Shown: positions 48,456 through 61,522 of the stretch, piece after piece
Layout of the letters: every line of letters begins with the position of its first letter
How positions within the stretch are numbered: the first letter of the stretch is position 1
Assembly: GCA_004026145.2 (NCBI GenBank)
Contig: CP034993.1
Span: 9,924,050-9,988,049 of the forward strand
Direction of reading: 5' to 3'
Length of the DNA: 64,000 nucleotides
Source of the DNA: Takifugu bimaculatus
Taxonomy: Eukaryota > Chordata > Actinopteri > Tetraodontiformes > Tetraodontidae
The notes under the pieces: model-generated
Told to the model about the DNA's origin: nothing
Databases searched by the model: none
The model's input: the letters and a program-made list of their open reading frames with translations, nothing else
Made by a program: the position numbers and the translations under genes

Positions 48456-51146
48456 GTGAGTGCAGGGCTGAGGAGGAGATGCTCAGGGGGCAGGAAGTGA
48501 TGTCACTGGCTGACAAACAAACACAGTCTTGAGAATTCTCCTGTGACACTAAAGGTGCAGAAAGGTTTAGAACTACATGGGATTTTATTCTTGTTTTAAC
48601 AGCTGAGAGTCATTTTTTGGAGATCTGTGTTCACAGACATTTGGGAAAAAAACTTGTCTTCTAAAATCAAAGTATATGTTTATACAAGACTTTGTGTGAT
48701 TAATACCCTGTGCGATGTCCTAATGCGTGTGTTATAAATCTAATGTTGCTCGTCTCCCTGTTAATGTAAATATATTTCGTCGCAGAAAGACGTCTGTTCT
48801 GTTCTGAACAGGCCAGATTTTTGAAAACGTCTGCGCCAAGTGCAGCTGATGGTGTTTGAACAGGGGATGTGCCGCCTCCACACTGAGAGCACCGGTCACA
48901 TCGCTGTCTCTGTAACCACGACGATGAGAGCTTGGTCCCTGCGATCGTGCCCTTCCTCCCAGCTAACACACCCCCCATTGGAAGCGCACGTGTGCGTTGT
49001 GCACCTGGTGCAGGTGCCGGTAGATCGGGCCCTGTGAGCGCCCTGTTGGGGCTCACCCAGATCAGAGAGGAGCTGTTCAGAAGAGACTGTGGGGTTCTGT
49101 CGTTCACCACTGCACATTTCCCTTCATTTCATCATGCTGCCATCCGGCCAACTCGTCCCTGATTATTCCCGCGAGGCTTATGCAAAAACACTGGGATATT
49201 CGGTAAATATTAGGAAAGCATTCAGATCACTGTAAGGATTTGTTTTAACCAGCTTAGCACATTTGAAATGACTTTAAGGTCAGCAGGACTGTCGCTCCTG
49301 ACTGTGCGTTCTGTACAGTCTGTACCCTATATGCAGGCATCCTGCTCTGTGCTGTCACTCCTCAGTGGCAAAATGAATTATACTTTATTAAAAAATGGAC
49401 CTTTTCTGCTGAATCTCACATGAAGTTCAGGAATAGGTAGGGAAGAGGCAATCTCCTGCTATTACACACATCATCCAATCCTACAGGAACCCTTCAGAAC
49501 TGGAGACAGGATCTGCGCTCATACAATTTCCTCACTCTTTCAATAACCCTAAGCCGGTTGTGCTGTTTACTCTCCATCAAAGTCAGAGCTTGGAAGGCAT
49601 TTTTCTTCTGGAGCGGCTTCCCCGGTGTGACACCTGAGCGATGTAGCGTGGCTGCGTGTCTGTGATACGCCAAGCCAATTTACAGGCGCTGCAGGAGAAC
49701 TGTCGCTTCTCATCACAACTCACAACCACAGGACACTTCTTCTGTGCTCCTGCTCCTGAGTCCTCCACTAAAACCTCAACACTCTGCAGGTTTCTGAAGC
49801 TGTCGTAGGTACGCCGGAGCAGAAAGAGGAAACATTGCAAACGTACACAGTATGTCGTCAAAACTACTGATTCCTAAGTCTTGTATTGATGATGCATTAA
49901 TAATGTAACGGAAAGAGTCAATCAGTAGTTGGGTCGACAAAATGTGTAATATTTTTTATGTTGGGATGTATTAGAATGAAAAAGAAAGCCAGGAGCAACA
50001 ATAGTGGGTAAAGATTTAACTGATCAAACGTACAGCCAGAAACCCATTCAGACGTAACTTAGAACACTATTCAGCAAATAAGAAACACAATAAAATCCTT
50101 CTGTCTTCTTTGCCCTTAACAAATCTGTGTTCCAGCTCAGAGGTCAGAGCCAAAGCGGAATGTAGTAAAATCCTGCGGTAGTCATAATTACATCTGTCCT
50201 GCACGACTGAATCATGCAGGGCTGCTGCAGCAAAAGTTAATACATTATGTGCACGCTCCCTCGACAAGACAGCAAACATAATCGAGTCAACCACAATACA
50301 CAGAGCCCAGATATGGACTCGTTTCTGATCCTGTCGTTGCCTAATAGTACTAATTAGCAAATTAGCTTTATTATTTCCAGGGCAGGAGCCAATTTTAATT
50401 GAAAAGATTTTTTTATTTCATAAAAAAAAAAAGAGAAAAGACAAACCTGCTCATTCCTCCATTAACGTGCATTGAGAGGGAGCACAAAAGCCCATTGTTT
50501 GCCTCGCAGTGAGCGCCCATTTGGATATGAGAGAGGGAGGGAGAGAGAGAGTCAGCAGCAGGTTGTTTTGCTGCCCGACAGCCTGGCGCCCAGCAGATGT
50601 CTTCCTGCTCACCTGGCCTGCAGCGGCTCTCCTCTGAGCTTCCTCTCCAAATGACTCATTTACCCACAAAGCAGCCTGTTCTCTTTGCACATAATGGGCT
50701 AATTAATGCTTTAATGATCCTGCATATATTTCCCCATTCCCTTTTGTTTCAGTCCTGCTATCGCAACCAAATGAACGTGGGTCCATTTGAAATCCTCCTA
50801 AATGTTAAAATTAAAAGCATAACTGTATTAGCAGCTCCAGCCAGTTTCGATCATGCTTCACCGTGGGTGAGAGCTCCAGTCTGTATTTTTAGTACCCATA
50901 ATTCGATTTAACCACAGTTACTTGACTTCACACACTCTCACGGTTTCATCTCTTGTTTCTAACATCGCTATTACATTAAATTGTAATAATTCATATAATT
51001 TTGCTTAGTTACTTTAATGGTGATTATTGCCATACAAGGAATTCTTCCTAGTTTTACAAGTTAATTGCTTTTTGAATGTAAGGAATATACATTTTAACTT
51101 GAATTGCATTAAAGCTTTACTATTTCTGGTGAAAGATCATCGTTGC

Positions 51147-51246
51147 NNNNNNNNNNNNNNNNNNNNNNNNNNNNNNNNNNNNNNNNNNNNNNNNNNNNNN
51201 NNNNNNNNNNNNNNNNNNNNNNNNNNNNNNNNNNNNNNNNNNNNNN
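51147..51246. other. Assembly gap (100 N)
   Basis: A run of exactly 100 N. This round number is usually a placeholder for a gap of unknown size, so real intron length and content here are uncertain. Confidence 0.98.
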
Positions 51247-52093
51247 CACCCTTTCTGGGACTAAATCCACAGATTATTACTAAAAACACTTTCTCTCCTC
51301 TCTCACACTTGTTCTGTCAATTTAGCTCCTTTAGCGTTGTGAACTTTGAAAGTATTACAGGAATTATTTGGGCTCTTTTTTTCCCTTCCTGAATGCGGGA
51401 TAATCACCGGTTGGCTGTGGGATTTTAAGCCTGGGATTTGAGCTCATTCCATCCCTTCTTTTCTTTTACTGTCAGATCTCAGTGCTCTTAAAATCTTTTC
51501 ACATTTAGCAGCTAATTCTTTAAGTCCAGATAGAGTCGGCGCCACATTGCCGAACATGTCGTCCCTCTGACGTCTTCATTTTTTGCAAGTATATGATGAA
51601 GCTCCAAAGGTTCGAATCGCGACTTCTTCTGTCATCAGATGGGAGGAATGGGTTCAGGAAAGGGATTAAATGGGTGGACGAGCCTTTATGGGCCTCCTGC
51701 CTGCTCCTGGTTCATGGGTCATGGGTCAACATGTTAGCTGCTGTTAGCTCAGTGACCCAGCTAGCCATCAGTGCTAGGAGGGAAGAGTAGAGAGGCTCTA
51801 ATATGCTGATCTGCTTTTAATCTGGTAGATCTCGTTGACCCAGGTCCTTTAAAAGTGGCTCTCACACAGACGGGAGAGGCCTTTCAGTTAGGGCGCCAAG
51901 GGCTGGACACCAGTGGATTTATTTATAATGTGTCGGTAACATTTCATGAATTAGTATCGTTAAAAACTTTAAAAACCAGATTGTGATGTTTGCTGCCTGA
52001 AACCTACCTGACGGGACGTCAGATCCCCCCCGAACGTGGAGCGGGAATATTCTCCCAGTGGCCCTGTGGACCTCCCACAGTCCAAAAACATGA

Positions 52094-52095
<2 letters not shown>

Positions 52096-52134
<39 letters not shown>
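52096..52134 (+). repeat. (TG)n microsatellite
   Basis: Uninterrupted TG run. Confidence 0.92.
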
Positions 52135-52136
<2 letters not shown>

Positions 52137-52638
52137 ATGTGCACTGATGTCCCCCACTCCCCCCACTGCTCCTTTATCAGTCATACAACACATATTTCCA
52201 GGCTTAAATATTCCATTTCCTTGAGTGAAGGATAATTCTGACGCTCCGTCCTTCTGCCATTTTTCTGTCCATTTATCTTTCCAATCGCTTTCACACAAGT
52301 TTGCTCCATTTTTTTCAGCACTTTTCTGCCGTAGCTTCCGCCCTATCTATCCATCAATGCATCCGTTTATCTCGCCGTGGAAGTTTCTGATGACTACCAT
52401 GAAGCACAATGCCTCGCTCAGGCAGACGAGGTCTGCGGATGTGTGATGGAGTGCTCCGCTCAGCAACCTGGCAGCCACGCCAACAAATTGATTTTCTGAC
52501 AGATTAAAAAAGATTAAACCAGCCATAAAAACAAGCAGGAAAGTGCTTAATGGACCATATGTGCACAATAAGCTTTCATATGTATTCTTTCCCAGTTCCT
52601 CCTCGGGCCATTCATCTTATTTACAATGACAGGTCACA

Positions 52639-52820
52639 GGCCGTGCTAACGGGGCCGCCGCGGCCGTGCTAACGTGACCGCCGCGGCCGTGCTAACGGGG
52701 CCGCCGCGGCCGTGCTAACGGGGCCGCCGCGGCCGTGCTAACGGGGCCGCCGCGGCCGTGCTAACGGGGCCGCCGCGGCCGTGCTAACGGGGCCGCCGCG
52801 GCCGCGCTAACGTGGCCGCC
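52639..52820 (+). repeat. 23-bp CpG-rich minisatellite, 8 copies
   Basis: The consensus unit begins GGCCGTGCTAACGGGG and continues CCGCCGC. The GCTAAC core recurs at 52645, 52668, 52691, 52714, 52737, 52760, 52783 and 52806, an exact 23-bp period. Copies 2 and 8 carry small changes (GTGACC, GCGCTAACGTGG). Unit junctions form CCGCGG palindromes, and each unit has at least four CpGs. Confidence 0.95.
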
Positions 52821-53918
52821 CTCCTTCCTGTTGCTGTGCAAACTTTGGCCAGACTCCCGGGACAGAAGCGACCTCCTTAATCCAGCAGAGACGAGTGGAG
52901 GAGACAAACGGCCCGGCGGGACGCCTTCGCCGTCGAGCCCAGGATGATGAGATCTAGTGGAACCACGTCCTCAAATGTCAAAAACCTCCTGTTTTGATGG
53001 AGACACGAGCCGCAGGCGGCGCCACGTTTACGGCGAAGCTTTGAATTAATAATCTGGGAAACATCGCGCGTTTATTTTCCTGCTAAAAGTGGAACTAAAA
53101 GCTGGCGTGTGACTATTTTTTTCTGTCACACATGCTGTCCTTAAAGAGTGGGTCCAGCTTTAAATTGTAGACAGAAATTCCAAAAATAAACCATTTTGAC
53201 CTTTTTCTTCGGCACAAAAACGGCAACAGATGTCTCCTGCCCGGGACGGAGCAGCGGCTAATTCCATTAACGAGCTCTTTAGAGCTCTCCATCAGCACGG
53301 CCACTTAATTAATCCTCCTCCCTCCCATAAATCCCATGACTCCAGTGGGGAGGCTGGTTTAACTGGTTATTCCAGCCTCCGTTGGCACCAGCATCTTTCA
53401 CTGGTTCTGTTGGGGTTCTCCCATCAGGTCGGTGCTCGCCCCTTCCTGTCACAGAGGCGGCCATTTTTGACCCTTTCAAGCTCAGAGTTCAGATCAGGAC
53501 AGTAGCAAACCAGGCCGACCCAGGCTTAACTCTGATGTAGCCGAAAGGCCGGCTCGGGGGCAGGTTCTGTCAGTAAAGATGAGCTGATGTGAAGATCTGG
53601 CTCTGACCTGCGTCTGAGGCTGTAATTAACCAGTAATTAACCTGGAGACGCCGGTTCATTTTGAGTTTCCACCAGTCAAAGCCAATCTGGAGTTCAGCTC
53701 TCATCTGTTCCATTTCAGTTTTAAAGGAGAGTGTGAGAAACGTGTTGGCAGCACTCGGAAAATGTTCAAAAAAAAGTGAAATCCTCGCCTCCCCGACAAC
53801 AGAGGAGAGGTTCTGGTCACGGCTGAAACTGTCCTCTGAATGAGTGCTGATATTCTGGAGGACAGGACACAGATGGACCCAGAGACCAAGGACCTGGGTC
53901 ATCCTCAGTAACAGTAAC

Positions 53919-53919
53919 G

Positions 53920-53959
<40 letters not shown>
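53919..53959 (+). repeat. (CA)n microsatellite
   Basis: Starts with CGCACGCA, then an uninterrupted CA run. Confidence 0.92.
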
Positions 53960-54106
53960 ATTGAGAGGACGCTCATTACCCTCAGGATCCAGGCCCCTCC
54001 CCTAACCCGAACCACCAAGCTTGACCTGAGCATAAATCAATAATTATCTTGACTCAAACACACCTCTGAAGTGGTGAGAGTGGTCTTCACTACATAATAT
54101 AGACAA

Positions 54107-54128
54107 ACACACACACACACACACACAC
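54107..54128 (+). repeat. (CA)11 microsatellite
   Basis: Uninterrupted CA run 50 bp before a long TG run. Opposite orientations make a hairpin possible. Confidence 0.9.
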
Positions 54129-54175
54129 TTTGCATTAAGGCGAAGCTGCTTTGTTTTTTTTCTAGAAGCAGAAGC

Positions 54176-54176
<1 letters not shown>

Positions 54177-54221
<45 letters not shown>

Positions 54222-54297
54222 ATGTGTGTGTGTCTGTGTCTGTGTGTGTCTGTGTGTGTGCATGTGTGTGCGTGTGTGTGCATGTGTGTGTGTGTGG
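54177..54297 (+). repeat. Long imperfect (TG)n tract
   Basis: About 120 bp of TG with recurring TGTC and GCATG interruptions that form a loose higher-order pattern. Confidence 0.92.
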
Positions 54298-57200
54298 CTG
54301 AGCTGCAGGGTGATGACAGTGCGTGCGCCTCACTGGCAGGCAGCCTATCAGAACAGGGCAGCTTCACTTCCTGCTGTGCTGGAATTGAGCCCATTCCTCT
54401 TCCCTTTTCCCTCCTTCCCTCCTCTCGGAGATCCCGGAGTTGTGGTCAGGAATATGTTGCTCTGTCAGAGGATGCTAATATTGCTTAAACACTCTCAACA
54501 GTATTCACTCAGGTGGATTAAAAATCATTAAAACCTGTGGGTTTTTGTGCGCTCAGCTTTTTCCTGGCAGGCAAACACCAAAACAATGTAATAGGATTTT
54601 CTGACGGTGGAATGCAAATTTAAAATCTTTTCCCTTTGAAGTGTTAATTAGTATAGGTAAATAGAATCCATATCACCTGCAGTGCACAAAGCTTCCGAAA
54701 CCCTCCTGGTGCTTTAATTAGGGCCCAGATGTGAATTTCTCATCTTTAAACTCAGGTTTTCAGAGGTACCAGTGACGCGTCCACATGTGGAAGGTGCATC
54801 ACTCTCGTCCCAGCAGAGGACAGCAGCCATGTTGCTGCTGACCTGATTTAGAGGCACTCAAAGCCTGGAGTTCAACCTCCAGAGGTCCTGTTGGGAGGAA
54901 CTAAACCAAGTCATCACAGCGGCAGCATCTGATGCTAACCGTTAGCATGAAGGAACCACTGGCGTTCATTCGCTGGCAGGGGTCTCCAGAATATTTTGAG
55001 ACTCAAATCTGGGGTGTAAATTGATTTTTTTATTATTTTTTTTTTTAAAATAAAACATTTTCTGTTTTATGAACAGGATCAAACTGAGGAGGTCAGAGGT
55101 CAGTTAGCTTAGCTAGATCAATAGCTGTAGCTATAAAATGACTATATGACTGTTAACTATATCTTTGTTGTTTCAGTATAAATGTGGTTTAGAACCCCGA
55201 CCAACACCGGAGCCTCCAGCTGCCACTTAAACACGTCCGGCTAAATCCTCAGCTCTTTGGGTGTTAATCTTGGTGAATTACCTGCCGGACGACAACACGA
55301 GCTTTGCTCTTTTGGACTTCTGCGCTCCTCTCTGGTGATTTCCTCTGTTTTTAGAAGCGGGACATTAAATGAAGTTCCTTGATTCCAAAGCAGGTTTTAG
55401 GGGAAGTGGTCCCCTCAGAAAACACGTATTACCAGCTGCTTCTTCTGGGACGCGAATGCATTTAAGGTTCATCCCGACTCGGAGCACGCCGGCTGGCGAG
55501 GGGTCCCCCTGCTGGTGGTTTCACCACTGAGGAGCTTTGACCGGCTTCAGGTCATTTTTAAGGCTGCGTGCTTCAAACTGCCACGAGAGCGGATCACGTG
55601 GGTGTGGACGATCGGGGATTCATGTGGGTCCATGGTCCTGCTACTGGGTGAAGCTCTGAACCTGCATGTGGACGACAGTGGTGGTTAATGATGCTACTGG
55701 TCCAAATGTCCAGATGTCTCTGCAACTCCAGACGTTTCAGACGTCTGGACGTTATGTTCAATTCAAGTGTTTCCCTCCACAATGTCAGCAGCCTGAGTGA
55801 GGATTCGGTGCTACACGTCTGTGAGCAGTCGCTTACGTGGCTTCACGTGCACCTCTGAAGGTGTTTCACACGTATCTGGCACGCCGAGGGAGACCGGCCC
55901 ATCGTCGTGGATGCAGGAGGGGTTAAAGGCAGGATTCCATGTTGGAGCAGTGAGGTGGAGAACTGGTGCTGCTGGTGGCTGAAACAGGCAGGCAGAACCT
56001 CTCCCAACCCAACCAGTAGGGGGCGCTAATGATGGGAACACCCTGCAGGGCTGTTCCTGTGGGAGGTGGGACGCTGATTAAGACACTAATTATTGACAGA
56101 GTTAAGTGTTAATGGCAAAACTTTGCATCAACCACCAGATCGTTTATAATCAGTAGACAGGAAAATAAAAGTGCCGCCCTGGTAGCTGGAATGGCGCCGT
56201 CGCGTCAGTTAAAGCGGCCGCTTGATGTCCACCTCAGGGACAGATACTGGACAGCGTCCTCTTCTTTCCTCTCTGAATGGACAGATTTTAAAGGTTTCCC
56301 ACAAGTGTGAGGAAGAGCCCAGAGATGCACAATTAGATATTTTAAAAAAAACGTCTTAATCGTTAAACTGAAATGCTTGTTTACTTCACACGCCGTGCAC
56401 ACACACGCATGCACAGTTGGGTGTTGAGCAGTCACGCTCCTCTGTGCTGTTCTCCTTTGGGTGTCCAAGGTGAGCGCGCTGGCTGGCGGCTCCTGATGAG
56501 TTGGTAGGAAGAGATAGCTGAGCAAAGCTATTAAAATACAGGCTGGAATTTCCCTTATCTCTCCCACTGAGGCGGCTCACGCCGCTTTGTGCTATTATGG
56601 AGATAAAATGCACAGAGGCTCAGAACGAGGGAGGGAAGAAGAGAGGACGGAGGAGGGGAAGGTGAGGTTGGGTAGGAAAGGCGTAAGAACGTCAGATTTA
56701 TAGAGCTCGGGAAGCTTAAGGTTATTAAATCGGAAGATTACTCGACTGCGAAATTGTTGAAGTTTTTACGAGAAGTTGTGGGATTTAGGCCGGTATTAGG
56801 CAGTAAAGCATTAAGATGCTAGCATGTATACATTATTCACAGCTTCCTCTATTCTGCTGCCTCTTTTCTTTGCGTCTCCATTCTTTCTTCCTCTGCCTTT
56901 CATCGAGCCGCTCGTGACTCCTCATTCAGAGGGGTCTCTGCACCCCTGGATCCTTCCCTCTCCTCATCCACAGCAGCAGGACGGGCGAGGATGCTGTGGC
57001 GGAGAGGAGAGGCTAATCACCACAGGGCCAATAGAAGCGTGGCTCCATCCGCACCATCACCACTGTCACCGATTCAGGGGGGAGAACCAGGAGCTGGAGG
57101 AGGAGACTGAGTGGGCGGTAATACATCCCATCACATCAACATCCCACCTTTCCATTATTCCAACGGCAGCACAGCCCTTTACAGCAGAACCACCTGCTGG

Positions 57201-57666
57201 AAACGTTCTCACCTTTTCTTCTCATTCAGGAATGTTCTGTAAATGAGCGCCGGTTCCACTGAAACACGGTTAATGTCAATAACGGTGTCGTTCAGATGCC
57301 GGGCCACTAGGTGGCGCGTGTTGTGCGTGATGCTGATTAAAGCTGAGCCAGGTGATGGTGTCGTAAACATACACCTGGTTGTCCTTTATCCCATTTACAT
57401 GGGCGCCGTCCGGAGGCTGAGGCCTTCTGGACCCTGAATCAGGAGCTACTTCATCACTAATAAACTGATTTCTTTGAAGACGATGAAAAGGTGCGACTCA
57501 GAAACCACGTGAGCTCTGATCCTGTGGATCCGGAGCCGAGATGAGCATCAGCAACATGTTTGATCTGGGACACTGGAAATGGTCAGTGGTCCAAACCCAG
57601 CACACACACATTTATCCTTTATTCTCCGCCAGCGTCGGACATTTAAACATTTAAATAGACCCACTG

Positions 57667-57670
<4 letters not shown>

Positions 57671-57750
<80 letters not shown>
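57671..57750 (+). repeat. (TG)40 microsatellite
   Basis: Uninterrupted TG run of about 80 bp. Confidence 0.95.
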
Positions 57751-57751
<1 letters not shown>

Positions 57752-58151
57752 GGAGCGAGCAGAAAGGCCCACTTCTTCATGATAAATCCAACACTCATCT
57801 CCTGTTTTTATTAGTTGTTTATTGTTATTGGCATGATTATCAGACGTCATATCGTTCATGATCCGATTCAGCCAATCAGAAGCTTTGTTTCTGACCGCGA
57901 GCCCTCATTAGGTTGTGCAATATCGCCCACTTCTGGACGTGTGAGGAACTGCAACACAACCATCCGTTTCTACAGTAATTATTAGACACGGTTTTATAAT
58001 TACTTCAATTTCATTTTCCATCAAATTGTTGTAATTACGAGACATTTCTATTTATTTTCTAATTTTAAATACAGTAAAAGAAACGCAATGAATCAGTGGT
58101 GCATTAATTAAATCTAAATAAATGGCATTTAGAAAGTAGCATGCGTACGCG

Positions 58152-58154
<3 letters not shown>

Positions 58155-58182
<28 letters not shown>

Positions 58183-58183
58183 C
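58155..58183 (+). repeat. (CA)n microsatellite
   Basis: CA run preceded by CGTACGCGCACG. A TG run of opposite sense follows at 58319. Confidence 0.9.
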
Positions 58184-58315
58184 CTCTTTGCTTTATCTTC
58201 TGCTCTTCATTTTTCTGTATTTATGCTAGTTAGATATCTCCACGCACGTTGGAGGCGGAGAAATTTTCTCCACTTTAAAACGGGAGATTTCCTCAGTGAT
58301 TATCTGAGGGATTTG

Positions 58316-58318
<3 letters not shown>

Positions 58319-58367
<49 letters not shown>

Positions 58368-58378
58368 CGTGCGTGTGT
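58319..58378 (+). repeat. (TG)n microsatellite with TGCG end
   Basis: TG run ending GTGCGTGCGTGCGTGTG. Confidence 0.92.
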
Positions 58379-58872
58379 TATTGCTGACGCTGATAAGCTG
58401 GTAAACACACGTGCTCTTTGATACAACCGGAGGCCTCCAGGATATTTCTGCAGCGTTCTTTCACTTCCTTTCCTCGCCTCCGTCCTGCACTGAGCCACTG
58501 TGAGAACGTGCACACCCCCAGCTGTGATCTGAGAGGCGGCTGGAACTTTGTTGAGTTATTCCTGTGCATTCTCCTGCCTGTCCGTGCGGGCTGCGTGCGC
58601 CTGCAGCCACGGTGCACGTGTTCCTGGATGGATCTGAAGGGGGCCTCTGCTGGTGGCTGATTATCCTGCTCCACCAAACAGGGATGCGGCCGCCGCCGCC
58701 ACAGTAGCGGCGCTAAAGACGGACCGCTCCATCCGGTGGTTTATCAAGGGCTCCCCCAGTGTTTGGTGACACCCAGACAACAGAGGCGGCCATCTTGCTC
58801 GCTGCACTAACTAATTCTCCTCTGTGGCACCGCTGAGAGAATCTTCATTAACCCCACTGACACACAAGCCCT

Positions 58873-58873
<1 letters not shown>

Positions 58874-58953
<80 letters not shown>
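58874..58953 (+). repeat. (TG)40 microsatellite
   Basis: Uninterrupted TG run of about 80 bp. Confidence 0.95.
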
Positions 58954-58956
<3 letters not shown>

Positions 58957-60660
58957 GTGGCTGAAAGCAGCCTTTTAACGCTGTGAACCCCAGCGCGCTA
59001 AACGCCAGCGTGTGTTACACTCGGGCTCGTGTCAGACTGCGGGTGAGTGCAGGAGTTACGTAATAAATAGTGAGCGACTGCAGCTACGTGCTCTCAGCAA
59101 CAACGAGCTCATTACACGGTCCCGTGGAACGCGGCGATGTTGACTTTCTGTTAACAGGACAGGCGGGCGCCGCTGGCCGCAGGCTCGCCGCTGTTTCGGT
59201 TTAGCATGAGTCCAACAGGTTGAAGAGCAGCTGAAGCTATCGTGATGCACCAGCTGAATCCTCCATCTCTGACATGGGACACCGACGCCGTCTCAGTGTG
59301 TCCCAGCAGGGGGTGCTGGAAACACCTCCCTCACCACCACCACCACCTCCTCTGCTGGCTGCTCCCAGAGAAAAACCCCTTCAGCCTCTGGTGTCTGCAG
59401 TCAGAGAAAGGTCAAAGCTCAGCTCTGGGTTCTTCCAACAGGGAACACGTCTCCATCCTGCTCCTCTAATTCTCCGGTTGACCCTTCACCCCAGTGTCCC
59501 CTCATTAAGGATGAAGACTCTGAACTACTTAAACTCCCCTCCTCAGATTCAAAAGTTGCTCTGTTGAGCCAGAGTGGCTCCATTTGGACACCGTAAGGTC
59601 ATTTCCCAACTGTTTCAGTTGCTGATGTTCATGGAAGGAGCTGGATCAAAACCGTTCGGCGCCAGTCAACAGTATCAGTCTTCCGTGTTCATGCCAGGTG
59701 GTGGAATTTCTATGAGAACCCTGCTCAACTTTATTCTCAGAAAAAAAAACCTGTTTCTCCTGTCAGTTAGCTCACATGCTAATCCTGAATTAGCAACGTA
59801 GCTGCAGGCTCCAGGTGACGAACACCTAGTGGCAACTTCAGCACAACTCTGTTCTGCGTGCATCTCCCCCCCCACGAGTCCTCTAGACATCCGTCCTCTC
59901 AGGACACAGCGCGTGTACAGCCGGGGGGGGGGGCATAGGGACCCATCTGGAAAACCATGTGTGAAGGGAAACACAGAAGGAAGCGAGAGAAGAAACGCAA
60001 GTCCTGCGATTCTCAGACATCTGTGGAGTAAAATAAAGTGGGAGGTCACATGTTGGGTGGTGAGTATAAACCAGTATAAACCAGTATATGTGCCAGTATA
60101 AACTGTGAACTGGGCAGCAGCCTGCGTGTGATTTAATGCCCCCCCAGTATCAGCCTCCAGCACGCTCCCAAACACCAGCCAGCAGGCTCCTTCTGCTCCT
60201 TTATCACACGGAGGAGAGCGAAGGTGCAGCGATGGAGGGAAGAAAAGGGGCGCGAGACCAGGAGGAGCGCGGCTTCTCCTCCTGGCTCGGCTGCCTGGCA
60301 GACGCTCCCCTTTCCGGACCTTCGGCTTGCAAAGACCAGACTCAGATTTTCTTTGGTTCTGTTGGAGCGTCGGTTCTGACACCGTTTTAATCTCCTGCTG
60401 GGTCAAGAATGATCGTTCACCTGACAGCAGCCTGCGCAAATGCTAACAGCTAATAGGCTAATGGGTCCGTGGTGGATCCTCAGCTGTCAGTACTGGGATA
60501 TACTGGCCAAATGCACTGGTTTTACTGGGACACACAGGCCCAAGAGGCTCTATGTACTGGGAATACTGGGATAAAAAGACACAGGAACCAGTCATTTAGA
60601 GTCCACCTGCAGTCAAAACCAAAGAGTCTGACTTCATTTATGGAGAGTTTCCAATATCCC

Positions 60661-60848
60661 TGCTCCTGGCCCCACATCCCTGCTCCTGGTCCCACATCCC
60701 TGCTCCTGGTCCCACATCCCTGCTCCTGGCCCCACATCCCTCCTCCTGGCCCCACATCCCTGCTCCTGGTCCCACATCCCTGCTCCTGGCCCCACATCCC
60801 TGCTCCTGGTCCCTCATCCCTGCTCCTGGCCCCACATCCCTGCTCCTG
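60661..60848 (+). repeat. 20-bp minisatellite, 9 full copies plus a partial
   Basis: Unit TGCTCCTGGCCCCACATCCC repeats in exact 20-bp register from 60661 to 60840, followed by TGCTCCTG. Variants are C/T at unit position 10, one TCCTCC start (60741) and one CCCTCATCCC end (60801). It creates repetitive open frames on both strands. Confidence 0.95.
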
Positions 60849-61336
60849 AAACATAAATTCCATAAATTCCTCCCACTTCTCCTCCTTTCCTCAATGTCCT
60901 CTCCTCCCCTCGATCCATCTCTGTCCTTCTGATCAATAATCAATCTGCCGGGGCCGACACCAGGAGCCCCACGCCATCTGTCTCCATTGGACAAAAAAAA
61001 AAACCAGAGTGAGGAAGAGAGACTGAAAGGGGGGAGAGGAAGGAGACACGGGTCAATCTATCTCCATCTATCTCCATCCCTGGTCAGCGCCACTCTGCCA
61101 GTATAGATCATAATTTGTAGAGGTGTAATTGCTGGTCAGAGATGGGGGGGAGTCAATAACAGTTCTACTGTCGGTCCACCCCTACCTGCTCTCCTGCCTG
61201 ACCCAGTTTCCCCTCTTCTCTCCTCTTCATCTCTTCCTCTCTGTCTTTGTCATTTTCTCACTTCTCTGCCTCTCTTCACTTTTCTCAATTCAATTTACAA
61301 AGATCCAAACAGTAGAAGAACATCATTTATCATCCT

Positions 61337-61351
61337 GTGTGGTGTGTGGTG

Positions 61352-61382
<31 letters not shown>

Positions 61383-61391
61383 TGTGTGTGT
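61337..61391 (+). repeat. Imperfect (TG)n tract
   Basis: TG runs broken by GGTG at three places. Confidence 0.9.
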
Positions 61392-61522
61392 TGTTTTCCT
61401 CTTTGGTCCTGGAGGACCAGCACCAACATCGCCCACCTGCACCCTCTCCTCTAGTGGTGATCTGACTCCCACTCAGGGACCAGGGACCTGGGAGCCCCTG
61501 AGCCTGGATGGATCCTGTAGCT

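Noticed and set aside
52639..52820. Possible CRISPR-like array (also at 60661)
   Set aside because: Units are head-to-tail with no unique spacers and the context is a vertebrate intron, so these are minisatellites.
59675..60439. 254-codon minus-strand frame, longest outside simple repeats
   Set aside because: No recognisable domain or sensible composition, located in a GC-richer intron part where stops are rarer. No splice or promoter evidence.
60469..60994. Frames of 113-126 codons on both strands over the 20-bp repeat
   Set aside because: Repeat units of 20 bp generate periodic peptides in several frames; no unique sequence supports a gene.
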